The notes: generated from the letters alone by a model not told the origin. A DNA stretch of 64,000 nt from Pieris napi (GCF_905475465.1 NC_062245.1:7192001-7256000), one strand, 5' to 3'; positions 38,186 through 50,640 are shown, counted from the first letter of the stretch. Translations and numbers: made by a program.

Positions 38186-39782
38186 GGGGAGGGCGGGGCT
38201 GGTACTAACAAATTCTGTATTATGATTTATATTTTCGTTGATAATAGACTTTTTCGTTTTATTTTTTATTGAAAACATGCTTTGGTTATTCAGCTATGAT
38301 ATTAATAACAAAAATCATCAGGTATGTAAGTGCTTCCAGAAAGAGAGCCATGAAAACCAAAAAAGTCATTTGTTAATATATACCCCGCATGTGGGGCGAA
38401 TATTAACGGAGCTGGGGTAAGTATTAACGTAAGGGGCAATTAATAACAGATACTTGAATTATCTCAAATACTCAAATAAAATGTCACTGAAATTAATGAA
38501 AATGTTTTATTGCCTTCAATGTTAAAGAAATTAGTACTTTTTATGATAGGAACTGAAAGAATATAACAAATTCTTTTAAATCTACACTTAATAATAATCA
38601 TTGCTACAGTTTGAATAATTTTAAGCCTAAAAAAAATTAAACACATAGTTTAAACTTAAACTTTTTAGGTTCAACAGTCTTTAAGTTTCTTAATGGAGTA
38701 GAAAAAATAGTATTATCTTATAAATCTGTTACGAACATTTTTTTAAATAGTTTAAACATAATAATTAAATAAAAGTCATATAAACTTTTTAGTATCAGTC
38801 TTAAAAAACCTCTATGAGTTACCTTAAGCAATACAGTATTTTAAATCTACTTGATATTCATCAACAAATGTCACAGTGTTAATACTTTTTAGTACGAGAC
38901 AGTCTTTAGGTATATTAATAAGGTAACTAGTTAATCAGTCTTAATCTAATTTGTACTTAAACTTGCCAGCCTTTCCGTCTCTTTTCCAAGATTCTGGAAT
39001 ATTATCTATCTTGTATCGAATGGCAAGCTCGTAAGCTAATTTTTTGACGTCTGGTAGCAATCCAAAATAGATATTAGAACATTTGACTAAATAATTAGCT
39101 ATCATTGTTTCTTGCTCAGAATTGAAAACTAGACGGTTTTTTTATAACCCACAGCAACAGAAGTTCCCTCCTTTTTTCTTTACGTATTTAAATAGTGTTA
39201 CGTGACAAATATCGTATTCAGTAGCAACATCTCTATATTTCCTGTTTTTTACCAGAACTTCTTCAGCTGCCAGCACAAATACTTCTTGAGATGTAGACCC
39301 CCTTGTACTCTTCCTTTTGTAATTTCTCATTCTATAATAAAACGTACTTTTTGTAAAGAACAGTCGTTTAATATCACATGTTAATACTGACCCCACCCAA
39401 TTTGTTAATTTTAGCCCCAAGGTCACTTTTTATATTTTATCAATTATAGAAAATAAACTAATCAAAATATTTAGAAACAAGTATAATAGTTTTAAAATCA
39501 ATAAAATACAATTCCATTTAGGATTAACTTTGATTAAATTTAGTGTAAAAATAAATCTTAAATCAATTTATTACGAAGTACAAAAAGTTTGTTTACCTGT
39601 CAATTCGAAGGTAGTACGCACAACTATAACTAGCGTCGGCCGATCGATAACTGACAAGTTAGGACTTGTTCGGCTGTGTATTCTAGTTATTCTAAACCGA
39701 GCCTCATTTTTTTATCACTTCACGTTTGGCGGGTATAAGCTTGTTAATTCTTACCTCCGTTAAAACCAGCCCCGCCCTCCCC
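38186..39782. mobile_element. pogo/Tigger-type DNA transposon with intact ends and TA duplication
   Basis: The ends GGGGAGGGCGGGGCTGGT and ACCAGCCCCGCCCTCCCC are perfect inverted repeats, flanked by TA on each side (38184-38185, 39783-39784). The 1597-bp element holds the N-terminal part of a pogo-type transposase on the minus strand (39426 to 38944). It also has GC-rich subterminal blocks such as GTGGGGCGAATATTAACGGA. The DDE catalytic part is missing, so it is a deletion derivative that could only move with help from a relative. Confidence 0.92.
38944..39426 (-). pseudogene. pogo-type transposase, N-terminal DNA-binding part, broken
   Basis: The frame reads from RNYKRKSTRGSTSQEVF through RKYRDVATEYDICHVTLFKY, an N-terminal psq-like helix-turn-helix. 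An in-frame TAA (the residue before KNRLVF) interrupts it. The same frame then continues RLVFNSEQETMIANYL, IYFGLLPDVKKLAYELA and IPESWKRDGKAGK, the start of a CENP-B-type helix-turn-helix, before a stop at 38944. The following DDE domain is absent. If the interrupting stop is a single-base change, decay is recent. Confidence 0.85.
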
Positions 39783-40104
39783 TACTATTAAAATTTGCAT
39801 AATAATTTCAAAACTCATCTAAATTTAAATGGAAACAGCGGCAGGAAAAAGTGAACAATTAAGCAGGTGAAACGGAATGGTCAGAGCATTCGAAACGGGA
39901 AATAGAATCGTAATCGTGTTGGCTCGAACCATACAGCTTTGCATGTATTGCCTGCGAAATTTTAGAGAATTTTTCTACTTTTTTAACTGGCCAGTTGTGA
40001 AAAATAGTGTTAGGGATTAGGCGCGTAGCTGATGAAACAAACTAAAACTTCGTGAGTAAGCACGTCTTACAAAATAGATGGCCTATGTCAGGCACAGAAG
40101 GCTA

Positions 40105-40440
40105 ATTACTAACTTGAAAAAATAAAAATTGAACAACAACCTAGGCGTGACGGACAGCCCCATATGCGGAGGCTGTTTCAGCGCAGAGGAATCAGTCACC
40201 CACGTAGTCCTGGAATGCGAGGCTATGGCTAAACAACGTGCAGAAATCCTCGGAACAGTGAAGCCTGCGAAGTTCTCAAGAGGCTTCTGTGCTTTTGGAA
40301 GGAGTTAGGCTGGCTTAGTTAGCCAGGACTTTACGCATAACGGACCTATTGAGAGTCTTAGTGCGGAAACTAAGTCCACAAACCATAACCAAACCTGAGC
40401 GCCACTAGTTAATAGCAAAAAAGGTTAATTATAATTAAGG
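40105..40440 (+). mobile_element. LINE ORF2 end: RNase-H/C-terminal region, one frameshift
   Basis: The frame reads LGVTDSPICGGCFSAEESVT, HVVLECEAMAKQRAEILGT, then a one-base shift to CFWKELGWLS and stop. The C..C...E...H....C pattern and LGW end are typical of jockey/R1-like ORF2. The sequence is clearly GC-richer than its surroundings. Confidence 0.75.
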
Positions 40441-40546
40441 TAACCTCTTTTGAGGACTGAATAAGTTTCTGTTTTACCTAAAACTAGAGATTTAATTTCG
40501 TTGAATATTTCACAGTGATAATTGGGCTTTGGATGAAAATTAATTT

Positions 40547-40933
40547 GTCCTTTCATTCAAAATTATATTTCTGTATTTTGTAGAAAATGTACTACGCCAC
40601 AAGATATAATTTTAAATGAAAGACTAAAGCAAACACGACACTTATTTTATGATTTACTTATTTATTTGAAGAAACCTGTTTGTTTTACAACGTTCTTTTT
40701 TATTTAAGTTCGACTACAAATCTAAAATTATATTTACGTTGTCCTTTCATGCAAAATTATATTTCTGTATTTTGTAGAAAATGTACTACGCCACAAGATA
40801 TAATTTTAAATGGAAGACTAAAAGCAAACATGAAACTTATTTTATGATTTACTTATTTATTTGAAGAAACCTGTTTGTTTTACAACGTTCTTTTTTATTT
40901 AAGTTAGACTACAAATCTAAAATTATATTTACG
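40547..40933 (+). repeat. 194-bp tandem duplication
   Basis: Units 40547-40740 and 40741-40933 are about 97% identical, both starting GTCCTTTCATNCAAAATTAT and ending AAAATTATATTTACG. There is no sequence between them. Unique AT-rich content, no coding signal. Confidence 0.95.
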
Positions 40934-41261
40934 CGCGTTAACTTTTCTGACTTCTACCTGGATCATGTTGTGAAGCCTCTTAGCAATACACTTTTTAAAA
41001 ATATACCGTGGACTTTCCAGCAGGATTCTACACCTGGTCCCAAGGCACGAACTATCCAAGCCAGCTGAAAACTGGCCCTCATCAAGCCCAGACCCTTTAG
41101 ACTTCCAATTATGGTCAGTTTTAGAGGACGTGGACACATGTCTTCTACCTTGTTTTTTCTTCTGGGGCTGATATTATACCTACAAAGATGGTACTTTCTC
41201 TTCAAGCATATTCAGTAATAGGTCCAGTAATTTAAATACAAGCTACAAGCAAGATAGTTTA

Positions 41262-41660
41262 AAGGGCCTCATAGCCTAGCGGTCTTATTAAGTGGCAGCT
41301 ATGTGAGGGGTACCGGGTTCGATTCCCGGTTCGAGGGCAATCGGTTTACTTTAATTTAAATTTGTTCTCGGCCTTTGGGAGGTTTGTGCGGTACCGGGCG
41401 AGTGCTTAAACCTTACATGGAGGGCACGGTCGAATTTCTAAGGCAAGCAGTGAGTATGCTACCTAAGAAAGGAGACTGTGAAGGTTTAGAACGTAGCAAT
41501 ACGTTCTAGGCCGATGATGGTAATTAGAGTGGTCAGTAATTCAACATTCCTTTTTTAGAGGGATTTGAGTGTAGACCCAGCCCCACAGTCCCCGCGTCAA
41601 GTTCGACATCCTTGATGCGGGCCTGCGTAAGCGCATTTTCACCTCATATATAAAAAAAGC
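41262..41660 (+). mobile_element. Second type of tRNA-derived SINE
   Basis: The head GGGCCTCATAGCCTAGCGGT has box A (TAGCCTAGCGG), and GGTACCGGGTTCGATTCCCG has box B. A GC-richer body follows (TTTGTGCGGTACCGGGCGAG, TACATGGAGGGCACGGTCG), then GACCCAGCCCCACAGTCCCC and ATGCGGGCCTGCGTAAGCGC. It differs from the common SINE of this window in head, body and tail. End positions are approximate. Confidence 0.7.
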
Positions 41661-42205
41661 AAGATAGTTTAACATTTGATTTAGTCTCATTCTGTAATAT
41701 TGTATCAACATTGAGATCAAAAGAGATTCACTAAAGAATTTCGAACCGAAGAGACGCAACACACGACCCTAGCACAACTGCTATTACATTACATTTTTTA
41801 TATTTAATTCAGGATTCAAAAGAACTACTGAGCATACTGATAAAGCTACCTTAATATCTTGTGTATATTTTGCTTCCATACAAAGACTTCGTTATCAAGT
41901 TCTGAGTTTGTTCATCAAGCACAAAATAAGCAATGCCGTAATGAAGAAAGTTTGTTACACAAAATTCACCTTTATTTGGGAGAAGATAAGGTACTGTAAA
42001 ATCAAGTTTTCTTGTAGCACAGCCTTCTTTACAAGTTTAATATTTCGGTTCTACGAAATTCAAATTCTAGAATATCTTTATTAACATTTCCTTTCATCTA
42101 AGAATGAATCAAAACGCTAGCGCAGTTGACAATCAAGATTAAATAGGAAAATATATGACTCGTAACAATTACAGTTAGTTTGGATGGGGGTTAAAAATAT
42201 CACCT

Positions 42206-42441
42206 CGACGTCCGCCGTTCCACAACTGAGCGTTTTTCAAGGCAGTTTTTGCCGTGCACCACCACTTTGTGGAATCAGCTGCCCACTGAAGTATTTTCGA
42301 ACTAATTCGACTTAGGGACCTTCAATAAGGCCGGCAACGCACTCGCGAGCCTTCTGGCATTGAGAGTATCGATGGGCGGCGATATCACTTAACATCAGGT
42401 GAACCTCCTGACAGTTTGCCCCCGTTCTATAAAAAAAAATG
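42206..42441 (+). mobile_element. CR1-like LINE 3' end
   Basis: It carries CTTTGTGGAATCAGCTGCCC (coding remnant LWNQLP), GGCCGGCAACGCACTCGCGA, CTTAACATCAGGTGAACCTC and a TTCTATAAAA tail. It is 5'-truncated. Confidence 0.82.
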
Positions 42442-43486
42442 TGACAGTAACGACGGAACGATGCTACGGCGCAATTTTATTTATGATTTATGTGAAGTGT
42501 GAAGACAAAACGATAGACCACAGGCAATAAGTATTAGCAACCAAAACTGTGATATCCGAAAGTTTGATAATTATTGATTTTCAATTTAATTTAAACTTAA
42601 ATGAATATAAGCGATAATTACACGCACATCACCGTTTGTCCTTATTTTTGATCAACCTAAAAAAATCAAACATTAAAATGTTTAAAAGGCGGATTATAAA
42701 GAGAACATAGGATCGATCCGTAAGGTTGAAATAAGTTAGAAAGTTTTGGTCTATACGTACGTATGTACAGAAATCCTTTAAAAAATCTAACATTATAAAA
42801 TAATTATTATTATATATAATAAAAACATATTGTAATCATATAGACACATAAAACTAATAATAAAATAATATACATTGAAATAAATAACTAAACTAAATAA
42901 TAATAATAATCTCCAGACGTAATAATATTAATATTTCGTCACCCTGTAATGTCTAATAGGGCAGATACATTTTTCTCGATAGTCATGTAATTACGTACTT
43001 AACGCCGCGGCCCAGGGACACAAAGTGAGCCGTGACTTTCGAAACTACAGACCGTTGGTCATTTTGGTGAGGATTTTCTGCGCCTTCAAATATTTGTTAC
43101 TTCACTGGAATCCAGGATATTCAAGGCTTATACGCTTATATAGCTTATGCACTGGTCCCTACTAACTCAGGCAATGAGAAAAAGTTGGCAGAGGTAAAGG
43201 TTTTGGTAATATTAAAATACTTGAATTGAATTCGCTGAAAAACTCGCTACCAGAGGCTCCCTATAACTGGTCCTTTTATCAAACTGATGAGTCATCAATT
43301 AGGCTGTAATCGGATTCTAAAGTTGAGTTCACACGGGGTATTTTAATTATGATTTTATTAAATTATTTATCTCAGAGTTGGCGTATTTTAAGTTTATTTA
43401 TGTTTCTAGGTTAGTGGGATATTTAATTTCTGCATTATTTATTATCCTCTCAAACAGTAAAATGATAAATGGACTTAAGGCGATTT

Positions 43487-43985
43487 TGTTTTTTTTATAG
43501 AACAAGAGGGCAAACGGCCAGTAGGCTCATCTAAAGTTAAGTTATACCGCCGCCCATAGACAGTCTCAATGCCAGAGGGTTCGCGAGTGCGTTGATGTCC
43601 TTTTGAGAATTGTTATGCTCTTTTCTTGAAGACCTTAAGTCAAATTGATTCGAAAATACTTTACTTTGCAGCTGATTCCACATAGTGGTGGTTCGCGGCA
43701 AAAAACAAAAGTTGTGGAACGACAGACGTCGGGGTGATACAGGTGGAATTTCGTATTCTGCCTCGACGTCCTCTGATGAAATTCAGCTGCAGCAATTCCA
43801 AACAACTCATCTGAACACTCTCCGTGATAAATGTGGTAGATGATGCACAGAGACCCACCATCTCACAACGCCAAAGGATCAAGCCGCTCAGACAGGGATT
43901 GGTTGTCGACGATTTAAACCGCTCTTTCTTGAATCCGGTCTAGTGGAAGTTGGTTGTGGGGACCTCCCTCCGAGAGATGATTCTT
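43487..43985 (-). mobile_element. CR1-like LINE, ORF2 C-terminus plus 3' UTR
   Basis: The minus strand gives LDRIQERAV, IVDNQSLSERLDPLALRRDV, GSLCIIYHIYHGECSDELF and AAEFHQRTSRQ across small frame breaks. It then has the 3' blocks also found at 42206-42441 and 55475-55641. RIQ..AVRIV....L..RLD.LALRRDV is a familiar CR1/jockey ORF2 ending. Confidence 0.8.
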
Positions 43986-44426
43986 TGTTATCTTCTATCT
44001 GTAGTCGCTGATAAAACTAATAAATGTCTATGAACAGAAGCATACAGACTTTCATCGTTTAATTTAATTATTACAAGCTTTTGTTTCTTTAACTCCCTCA
44101 ATTAATTATTTATTGTATTATTACCCAGTGTACTACATCTTCTCATAGTAGGAATATTTCGTGGTAGAAATATTCACAGCCGGGCGGCAAAAAACCTCTT
44201 GTTCCAATGAGTTTTACACTAACTTAGATTAATGAAGCCTTTACTCGTTTATTTTAATTAAAAATATTCTAACAAAGGTTTTACTAATTAGTCTACATCG
44301 GCTTTATTTTATTTAAAGTGATCATTTAGTTTTATAAGAAAGATTTTTATTTTAGTCAATTTAAAGATACGTTCTTCGGTAACAACTTAAATAAATATAT
44401 TTTTTATAACTGATCTTTAAAGTTCA

Positions 44427-44561
44427 GCATTCTGATAAGGTCCCTCCTTGTAGTTTATTGTTGATTAGAATGCCAAATCGTAAAATGACTGCTTTACGAC
44501 TGATTTGAGCGCGACCGCCGCTGTGTGAGTTCGAAAAGTGAGTTACAGAATCGCAAGGCAG
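44427..44561. mobile_element. Long-TIR MITE, CAGCCCTGCG family, right arm
   Basis: It contains GTCCCTCCTTGTAGTTTATT, GATTAGAATGCCAAATCGTA and TGAGTTACAGAATCGCAAGG. The left arm is lost apart from CAGCATTCTGATAAG. Confidence 0.8.
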
Positions 44562-44754
44562 TTGTCGAGGCTTCCCCCCTCGAAGAAACTTTTTTTATTG
44601 ATGCCTCTTTGTGTGGTCAGGGTGTGATTCAGCCACATATATCTTATAATTTGTTTTGTGTCTTTACATACACGAGGCATGTATCAAAGTCGATCTTATG
44701 TAACCAAATAAAATAAATATAATATGTGTATTAAACGGCTCAAATATAAGTCTT

Positions 44755-44955
44755 TACTCCAACTTAGATTTTGTTACCTTTGGAGTAGAGAGTCTAGGGC
44801 CGTGGGGTTGCGCATAGGCGCTAATTAAAGATTTAAGGTGTGTGGTGTGGTGGTAGATAGTACCGGTGACCCCGGAGGTGGTGCTTTCCTCGCTCAACGA
44901 ATAAGTAAAGCAATACAGCGAGGAAATGCTGCCAGCGTTACTTACATTACATTTC
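44755..44955 (+). mobile_element. Repeat-derived coding remnant (IQRGNAAS)
   Basis: The frame GGAFLAQRISKAIQRGNAAS near 44878-44937 is a short peptide I associate with dispersed transposon-derived ORFs in Lepidoptera. The block is GC-richer than its flanks. No larger frame survives. Confidence 0.5.
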
Positions 44956-46566
44956 TATGTAAATCGTATATACTGTGTATTTGATTATTTTTTTATGTAG
45001 CCGAAACGTGACGTCATAATTATTGCAGCCGTGATTATTTAAGGCTGTTTCTTTGAAAAAATTGAATATAAGGTTATACTTACTTATTGCTTATTGCATA
45101 ATATAAACATTTAAAGGAATGTTGTATCAATTGTATCTTGTTGCTTTGACGATCATACAAGTAACACTGATACATAGCCACCGTACTCATCTTAATGCGT
45201 AATATACATGCCGTACTTACCTATTCAAGATTTAGGAACGAGACTTAGCACTAAGTATGTGGACAGATGTTTGATAAATTACCACCTAATAGTAAGTAAG
45301 ACGCGGCTATTTTGAGGACTATCCAGAAAATGCCCTTAAGCCGCCGCTTGAATGATCCTATTCTCTACTCTTTAGGCAAGATTGAAGCAGGCAAGGAGTT
45401 TCTTTCTTTCCCGGTTCTCACAAGAAATAATTGTAACATAGGTATGGAAGTCAAATAAATAAATAATTTTATTCTCTGAGCGTTATTTACAAATATTTAA
45501 AAAAAATCTATTAAAATTTATTTTTCTGATCTCCTTCTCTTTTGACAAAGGCCTCCCCTATATTTGCCCTTTAGGTATATTCTACCCCAGGCTAGCCGGG
45601 GCAACTTCTTAAGTGACGACGTAAGTGCAATGCTACCCACTGAATCCTAACAACCCTATCTGCTCGCTATGGACTGGAAGTAGGGTAACAGATGCCTTTT
45701 CCAGGCAAGCCTGCATTAACTCCTCGGCAGCACATCTGCCCATTTTCGGGAGTCATAGTTCGCACAGTCTTATTTCTTGATTAAGTTACAAACGTGCATC
45801 AGACTGATCACCGATTCTTATTAATGAAATTCGCAGAAAATAGTCTGCCGCGTTTGTTATAGGACTTCGTACATATAGCGCAATGTTTAACTTCCATTGC
45901 TTTTTAAATATTTCAAGCAAATATGATGTATATGTTATTCAGAATAAATATAAAGCCAAATAATCAAATAACGCAGAAGTTAACAAACTTTAAACATTCT
46001 CTTTTTAAGAGCAGCAGTGAATGTAATTTATATAATCGTAGGAAAAATCTCATTATACCAGATACTTAGAAATAAAGAGAATTCAAAAGGTAAAAATTAC
46101 ACAAAGAAAACAGACTTTTGTTGAATTTACTTATTCTCTTGAAAATTTCACTTTCAATTAGTCTCGATTGGTATAGATTTTTGTAATATCATTTGAATGT
46201 TTTTTTATGAAAGAAAAATGTTACCTATGGTATAGGTATGCAAATGCCTAGAGCAATATAATGTATATATAGAAAATATATATTATTCGAGGACATTTGC
46301 GTGCTGGATAGATCGCCTGATATCATTTCAACTGGCTACTGCTTTATTTAGCATTCGAGTGCTTTGGCGCGACGGACTTGTGCCGCGACGTGTCAACTTC
46401 GATTGACACATTGACGATTTGTTTTGTAAATTAAATATCTGATGTATCTTATATTAGAGAAAAGATTTGATTATCCGTTTGTTTGCATTGAATAGGTTCG
46501 GAAACTATTGTACTAATTTAGAAAACGTTTCACCGTTTAAATAATCCTGATGCACATATTATGGTC
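44956..46566. other. No gene; probable old repeat at 45290-45780
   Basis: GC-richer sequence with GACAAAGGCCTCCCC and AGGCTAGCCGGGGCAACTTC looks repeat-derived. The rest is AT-rich. No open frame with a known domain. Confidence 0.45.
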
Positions 46567-46999
46567 TAAGATCCCGCTATACAACGACCTTCACCGAGAT
46601 GCTTATTTAATGAAACTTATTTTATATAAGTTAAAATGAAACAAAAAAAGGAACAAAAAAAGGGAAATGTTTAAAATTTTTTTAAACATTTCCCCGGTAT
46701 GATTATTTTAGATAAATTCTATACCAATCGAAAGTATGAAGCCCATAGAATATGCAAACGTTAGGTTGTGGTGTATAATACTACCCTGATTAAAAATATT
46801 GATTGAAAAAAGTTCAAAAAATGTACTACATGCAAATTATAAAAAAAAAAAATTTTTTTTAATATTAATTAAACATACTCTGGACTGCAATTTGCTAGGC
46901 AACCCATATGGATTATATTTATTGACATATTAAATTAAATATAAAATAAGTTTCATTAAATAAGCATCTCGGTGAAGGTCGTTGTATAGCGGGATCTTA
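46567..46999. mobile_element. MITE with ~60-bp TIRs (TAAGATCCCGCTATAC)
   Basis: TAAGATCCCGCTATACAACG and CTTCACCGAGATGCTTATTT at the left recur inverted at the right. The interior is AT-rich with A- and T-runs. A rearranged relative lies at 47942-48178. Confidence 0.88.
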
Positions 47000-47144
47000 T
47001 ACTAATAGGCTATAGAGGAAAATCCTAAGGAATCTGTACAAAAAATTCAATAGTGTAACCCAAGGTATGAAAAAACAATAAAATCCCTATAAAGTTTTAT
47101 AGAAGACATCACAAAAAAGGCTGCAATACCTTACTTTTATATAT

Positions 47145-47622
47145 TTAACTGGCGGAGCCGACAGACGTTGTCCTGTCTTAACTATGAATATTGATTTCAA
47201 ATTGGTATAATTAATTAAAAAATATTTCAGAAACAAAGTGTTCATTATTCTAATGCTTTATGTTATACAACATTCTTTGTTTGTTTTTCTGACTCGCATA
47301 TTATTATATTATCAATATAATATCTCCGATCGAAGCATTTATTTTAAACGATATTCATTTTTCTTACATCCTCTTTGACGATATTTGCAGCACTCATTCT
47401 GTCAATGTTATGTCAAACGCCATAAGGTTACATCAAAAAGTTCGAATTGTATGGTGGTTAAGTATTCTTAAATTTTCTAATTTTCCGCGCAATTTTGTTC
47501 TTTTATAAGAACCTTCTCCTGACAATTACAAACACAACAAATAAAAATCAGACAAATCGGTCAAGCCGTTTTCATGTTATGTCGTGACAACGGAAAACGG
47601 GTTTCATTTTTATATATATAGA
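47145..47622 (-). mobile_element. Helitron-like element, family B
   Basis: The minus strand starts TCTATATATATAAAAATGAA, followed by CCCGTTTTCCGTTGTCACGA, shared base for base with the start of 31713-32139. The 3' side has the GACAGACGTTGTCCTG block seen at 57174, with a decayed CTAG end. It thus combines the 5' end of one group with the 3' end of another. Confidence 0.65.
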
Positions 47623-47941
47623 TAATATAAATATCCACTCATAAGTTTAGTAGTTCCAGAGATTTTACCACTTAAAATAACATTTTGTATTATATTACGA
47701 AAGATAAAAAACATATTTGCATACGCACAAAGATGATATTAAGCATAAGATCTTCTAAAAATTCCTCTAATCCTTAAGAATACAAAATGTATTTGCTTTA
47801 TAAATTTACGAAATAAATGACTACTTCTCAGTACTTATTAATTTTATATTTAAACGTTAAGCAGAGAAATTTAACAATACAGTATGTTTAAAATAAGTTT
47901 ATCATATTTTTTAGTTCTATATTTTATTATATCTTATGGTC

Positions 47942-48178
47942 TAAGATCCCGCTATACAACGACCTTCACCGAGATGCTTATTTAATGAAACGTATTTTAT
48001 ATTTAATTTAATATGTCAATAAATATAATCCATATGGGTTGTCTAGCAAATTTCAGTCCAGAGTATGTTTAATTAATAATTTAAAAAAAATATTTTTTTA
48101 AACATTTCACCGGTATGATTATTAGATAAATTCTATACCAATCGAAAGTATGAAGCCCATAGAATATGCAAACTTTAT
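47942..48178 (+). mobile_element. Rearranged copy of the TAAGATCCCGC MITE
   Basis: The left TIR is intact. What follows is the complement of the right half of 46567-46999 (AATCCATATGGGTTGTCTAG), then the left-half interior in direct orientation (CATTTCACCGGTATGATTAT to ATAGAATATGCAAAC). There is no right TIR. Confidence 0.75.
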
Positions 48179-50577
48179 GCTGCCCATTCTTTTCCGGTCA
48201 CAACTATCGGGTTGCCAGGTATAAACAGGTAAATCTGTACTAGCATTTTGCAACGGTCTGTTTATTGAATGAAATTTAAATGAAATTAAAGATTATTTTA
48301 TTCTGAACACGGTGGTATAGGGTTGGCTGCGAAAAATCTGTCCAGAATTGCGGTTGTCGAATTTTCAAAAGTAAAATATTGCTCCGAGTGAATGTGTGCG
48401 TTTGAGATGTCCCAACCGACCATCCCATGCGATAGAAGAGGACACAGCATAGCAGCTGTTTAAATTCCGCCCACTTAAAGAAAGAGAAAGCGCATGCTAC
48501 TTGGGCTTGGAAAAGAAAAGGATACATTAATACATTGTATATAAAAAGTATATTTTGACATATAATAAACTGGCAGATTAAATCTTGTCAAAGTTAAATT
48601 ATCTGTCTAGATTTTACTGTTACTATGTCATTTTGAATTGCCAAACCACAAAGGTGAATAACCTGTAAAATGATGAAAACAATATAATATTGTGGTGTCA
48701 CCTCTACATTATCTATACTCCATAGATCTGTATCTTGTATTTAAGGAACATTTACTCAAATATCTAGACAGTATTATTCGAGAATCCGTTTTTTTAATTA
48801 CTCATCTCCCCGAATCTTACAATATATTTATATTATTAAATTTATTCTAATATTATAAAGCTTTTTTGCTTATTAGGACGAAGCTTATGTCAGGCACTCG
48901 CTATTGAAAAGTTATTTAATAAAATATTTAATGCTATTCATAAAGTTAACAATGGGTAATTCTTAATATATATTAACTATATTAAATGTACAGCAAAGTA
49001 AAAGAATTCTTAAAAGCCTTCAATCGATCCCCCAATTCATGAACAAAGCAGAAAGAAACCTTTGTTAAATCTCCTAAAGCTTGCACTTAAAGTAACGGCT
49101 TTTTAAATAGTGATTTAAGTTTACGTAAGCCTTTGACTTTGTATTTCAAAGGTTTTAGGACAGACTGTATATAGAATCTAAATCTTTCAGAGCAACTTTC
49201 ATGCAAAGCTCTTTAGCTTGCGAGTAGTAGATCTAAATATGAATAGATTGTTTAGGAATACTAAAATTGTTATAATTGTAAGTGGCCAGTATAAATTATT
49301 GATATTTAAAAAGAAAAAATCAATGAGGTCTTATATTAAGAATATCTTAGTTCTCCAATAATAGACATAATATGTAGATTAATTTTAGTATATTTGTTAT
49401 TAATCGCAATTTTTGTGTAGGTTACATTTTAAGAATAACTTTGTGTAATTTTTCAATTTGGTTATCTGCCAATATAGTTTTTTTCGCCATCTCTGTATAA
49501 TTCGTAAATGTCAGGCTGTCTATTAGTTTCAAATCTGTGGCAAGACCAAGAAAACTATATGTTAAACAAGACGAACTAAGTCCAAACTGTTAGTGGTCTT
49601 TATGCACGAAGCAGTTTCGAGTAGAATGCAAGAGTAAATCCGCTTATAACATCCAAAGATTTTGCATTATTTATTTTTACTATATGTTTATATATATAGT
49701 GTTTTATTATCTTTATCTTCGAAGTTGTTGGTCTTCTGTGATTTTTAACAATTTCATGGTTCGAGAGCGCCTATTAACAGCATTGTAAGTTTTATTGTTG
49801 TTTACGGAGTCAGTCACTAATACATTGGGGTTTACGCTTCATAATTAAAATAATTATTAATAAATTCTTTATTGTTATTTAACCAAACCTATCGATAGGG
49901 ATTTGGGGGCGCAGCCTTATTTTCTCTATTCTTTCATTCTCCGCTGGTCTGAAACAGGAATCGTGTGTAGAGCGTTTATAGTTAGCACAATTAAACAAAT
50001 AGTATATTTAGATAATTAATTAAAATACCTCCGCAAATTATTTTAACTTATCCATAACTCAGTTAATTATAATAATGGACATGCTGTAGTGGAGTTTATT
50101 TAAAACTTTTAAGAGAAACAATTTTGTCATACATAAGTTTTGCGGCCATTTAGTTTACAAAGCGTAAACGTAGTGTTTGAATTAAGCATTCAACTGGTGC
50201 TTTTATAAGATTAAAAGATTAATTTTATTAGTACCTAGTACTAAACCTGTGACGGTTTCGGCAACAAAAGTTAAATCATTATTTCGATTAACGGTCGATT
50301 GTTCTATTGTTTTAAATTGACGGCCTTTTAAAGTGCACATAGTTCCAATTATGAATAAATGAATTTGGATTTCTTTGCTGTTATGGTATTCAGTACTTTA
50401 TTTCGGTCTTACCCATCTGGATGACTAATCCAGGATATTTTTCTTTCCACGATATCGAATCCTCTCTCTTGCGGAGTAAGACTGCACTGCCTTCGACTCC
50501 CTTTTCTAAATATTTTTAGTTAATTAACGGATTACTTTAGTTAATTAAAATCGTTCATACAAAATTTATTAAATTGT
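48179..50577. other. AT-rich sequence downstream of the protease homologue
   Basis: The 83-codon minus frame at 48276-48527 has no recognised domain. Otherwise nothing is seen. The 3' UTR of the protease homologue should end in its right part, near 50570. Confidence 0.5.
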
Positions 50578-50640
50578 AAAGTCAACATTTCCGTAGTTTA
50601 GTGGTTACATTTCTTATCTATCCGGAGGTCCTGGATACGA
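50578..50640 (+). other. Degenerate tRNA-Val-like sequence
   Basis: TTTCCGTAGTTTAGTGGTTA resembles the 5' half of an insect tRNA-Val, and GGTCCTGGATACGATTC resembles a T arm. The acceptor stem cannot close and the anticodon arm is lost. It is most likely a SINE head or tRNA remnant, not a working tRNA. It lies just past the 3' end of the protease homologue. Confidence 0.4.

Noticed and set aside
48276..48527. 83-codon minus frame as a gene
   Set aside because: No domain, no splice context, and composition like surrounding DNA.
50578..50640. tRNA-Val gene
   Set aside because: The acceptor stem and anticodon arm do not close; kept only as a tRNA-like remnant.
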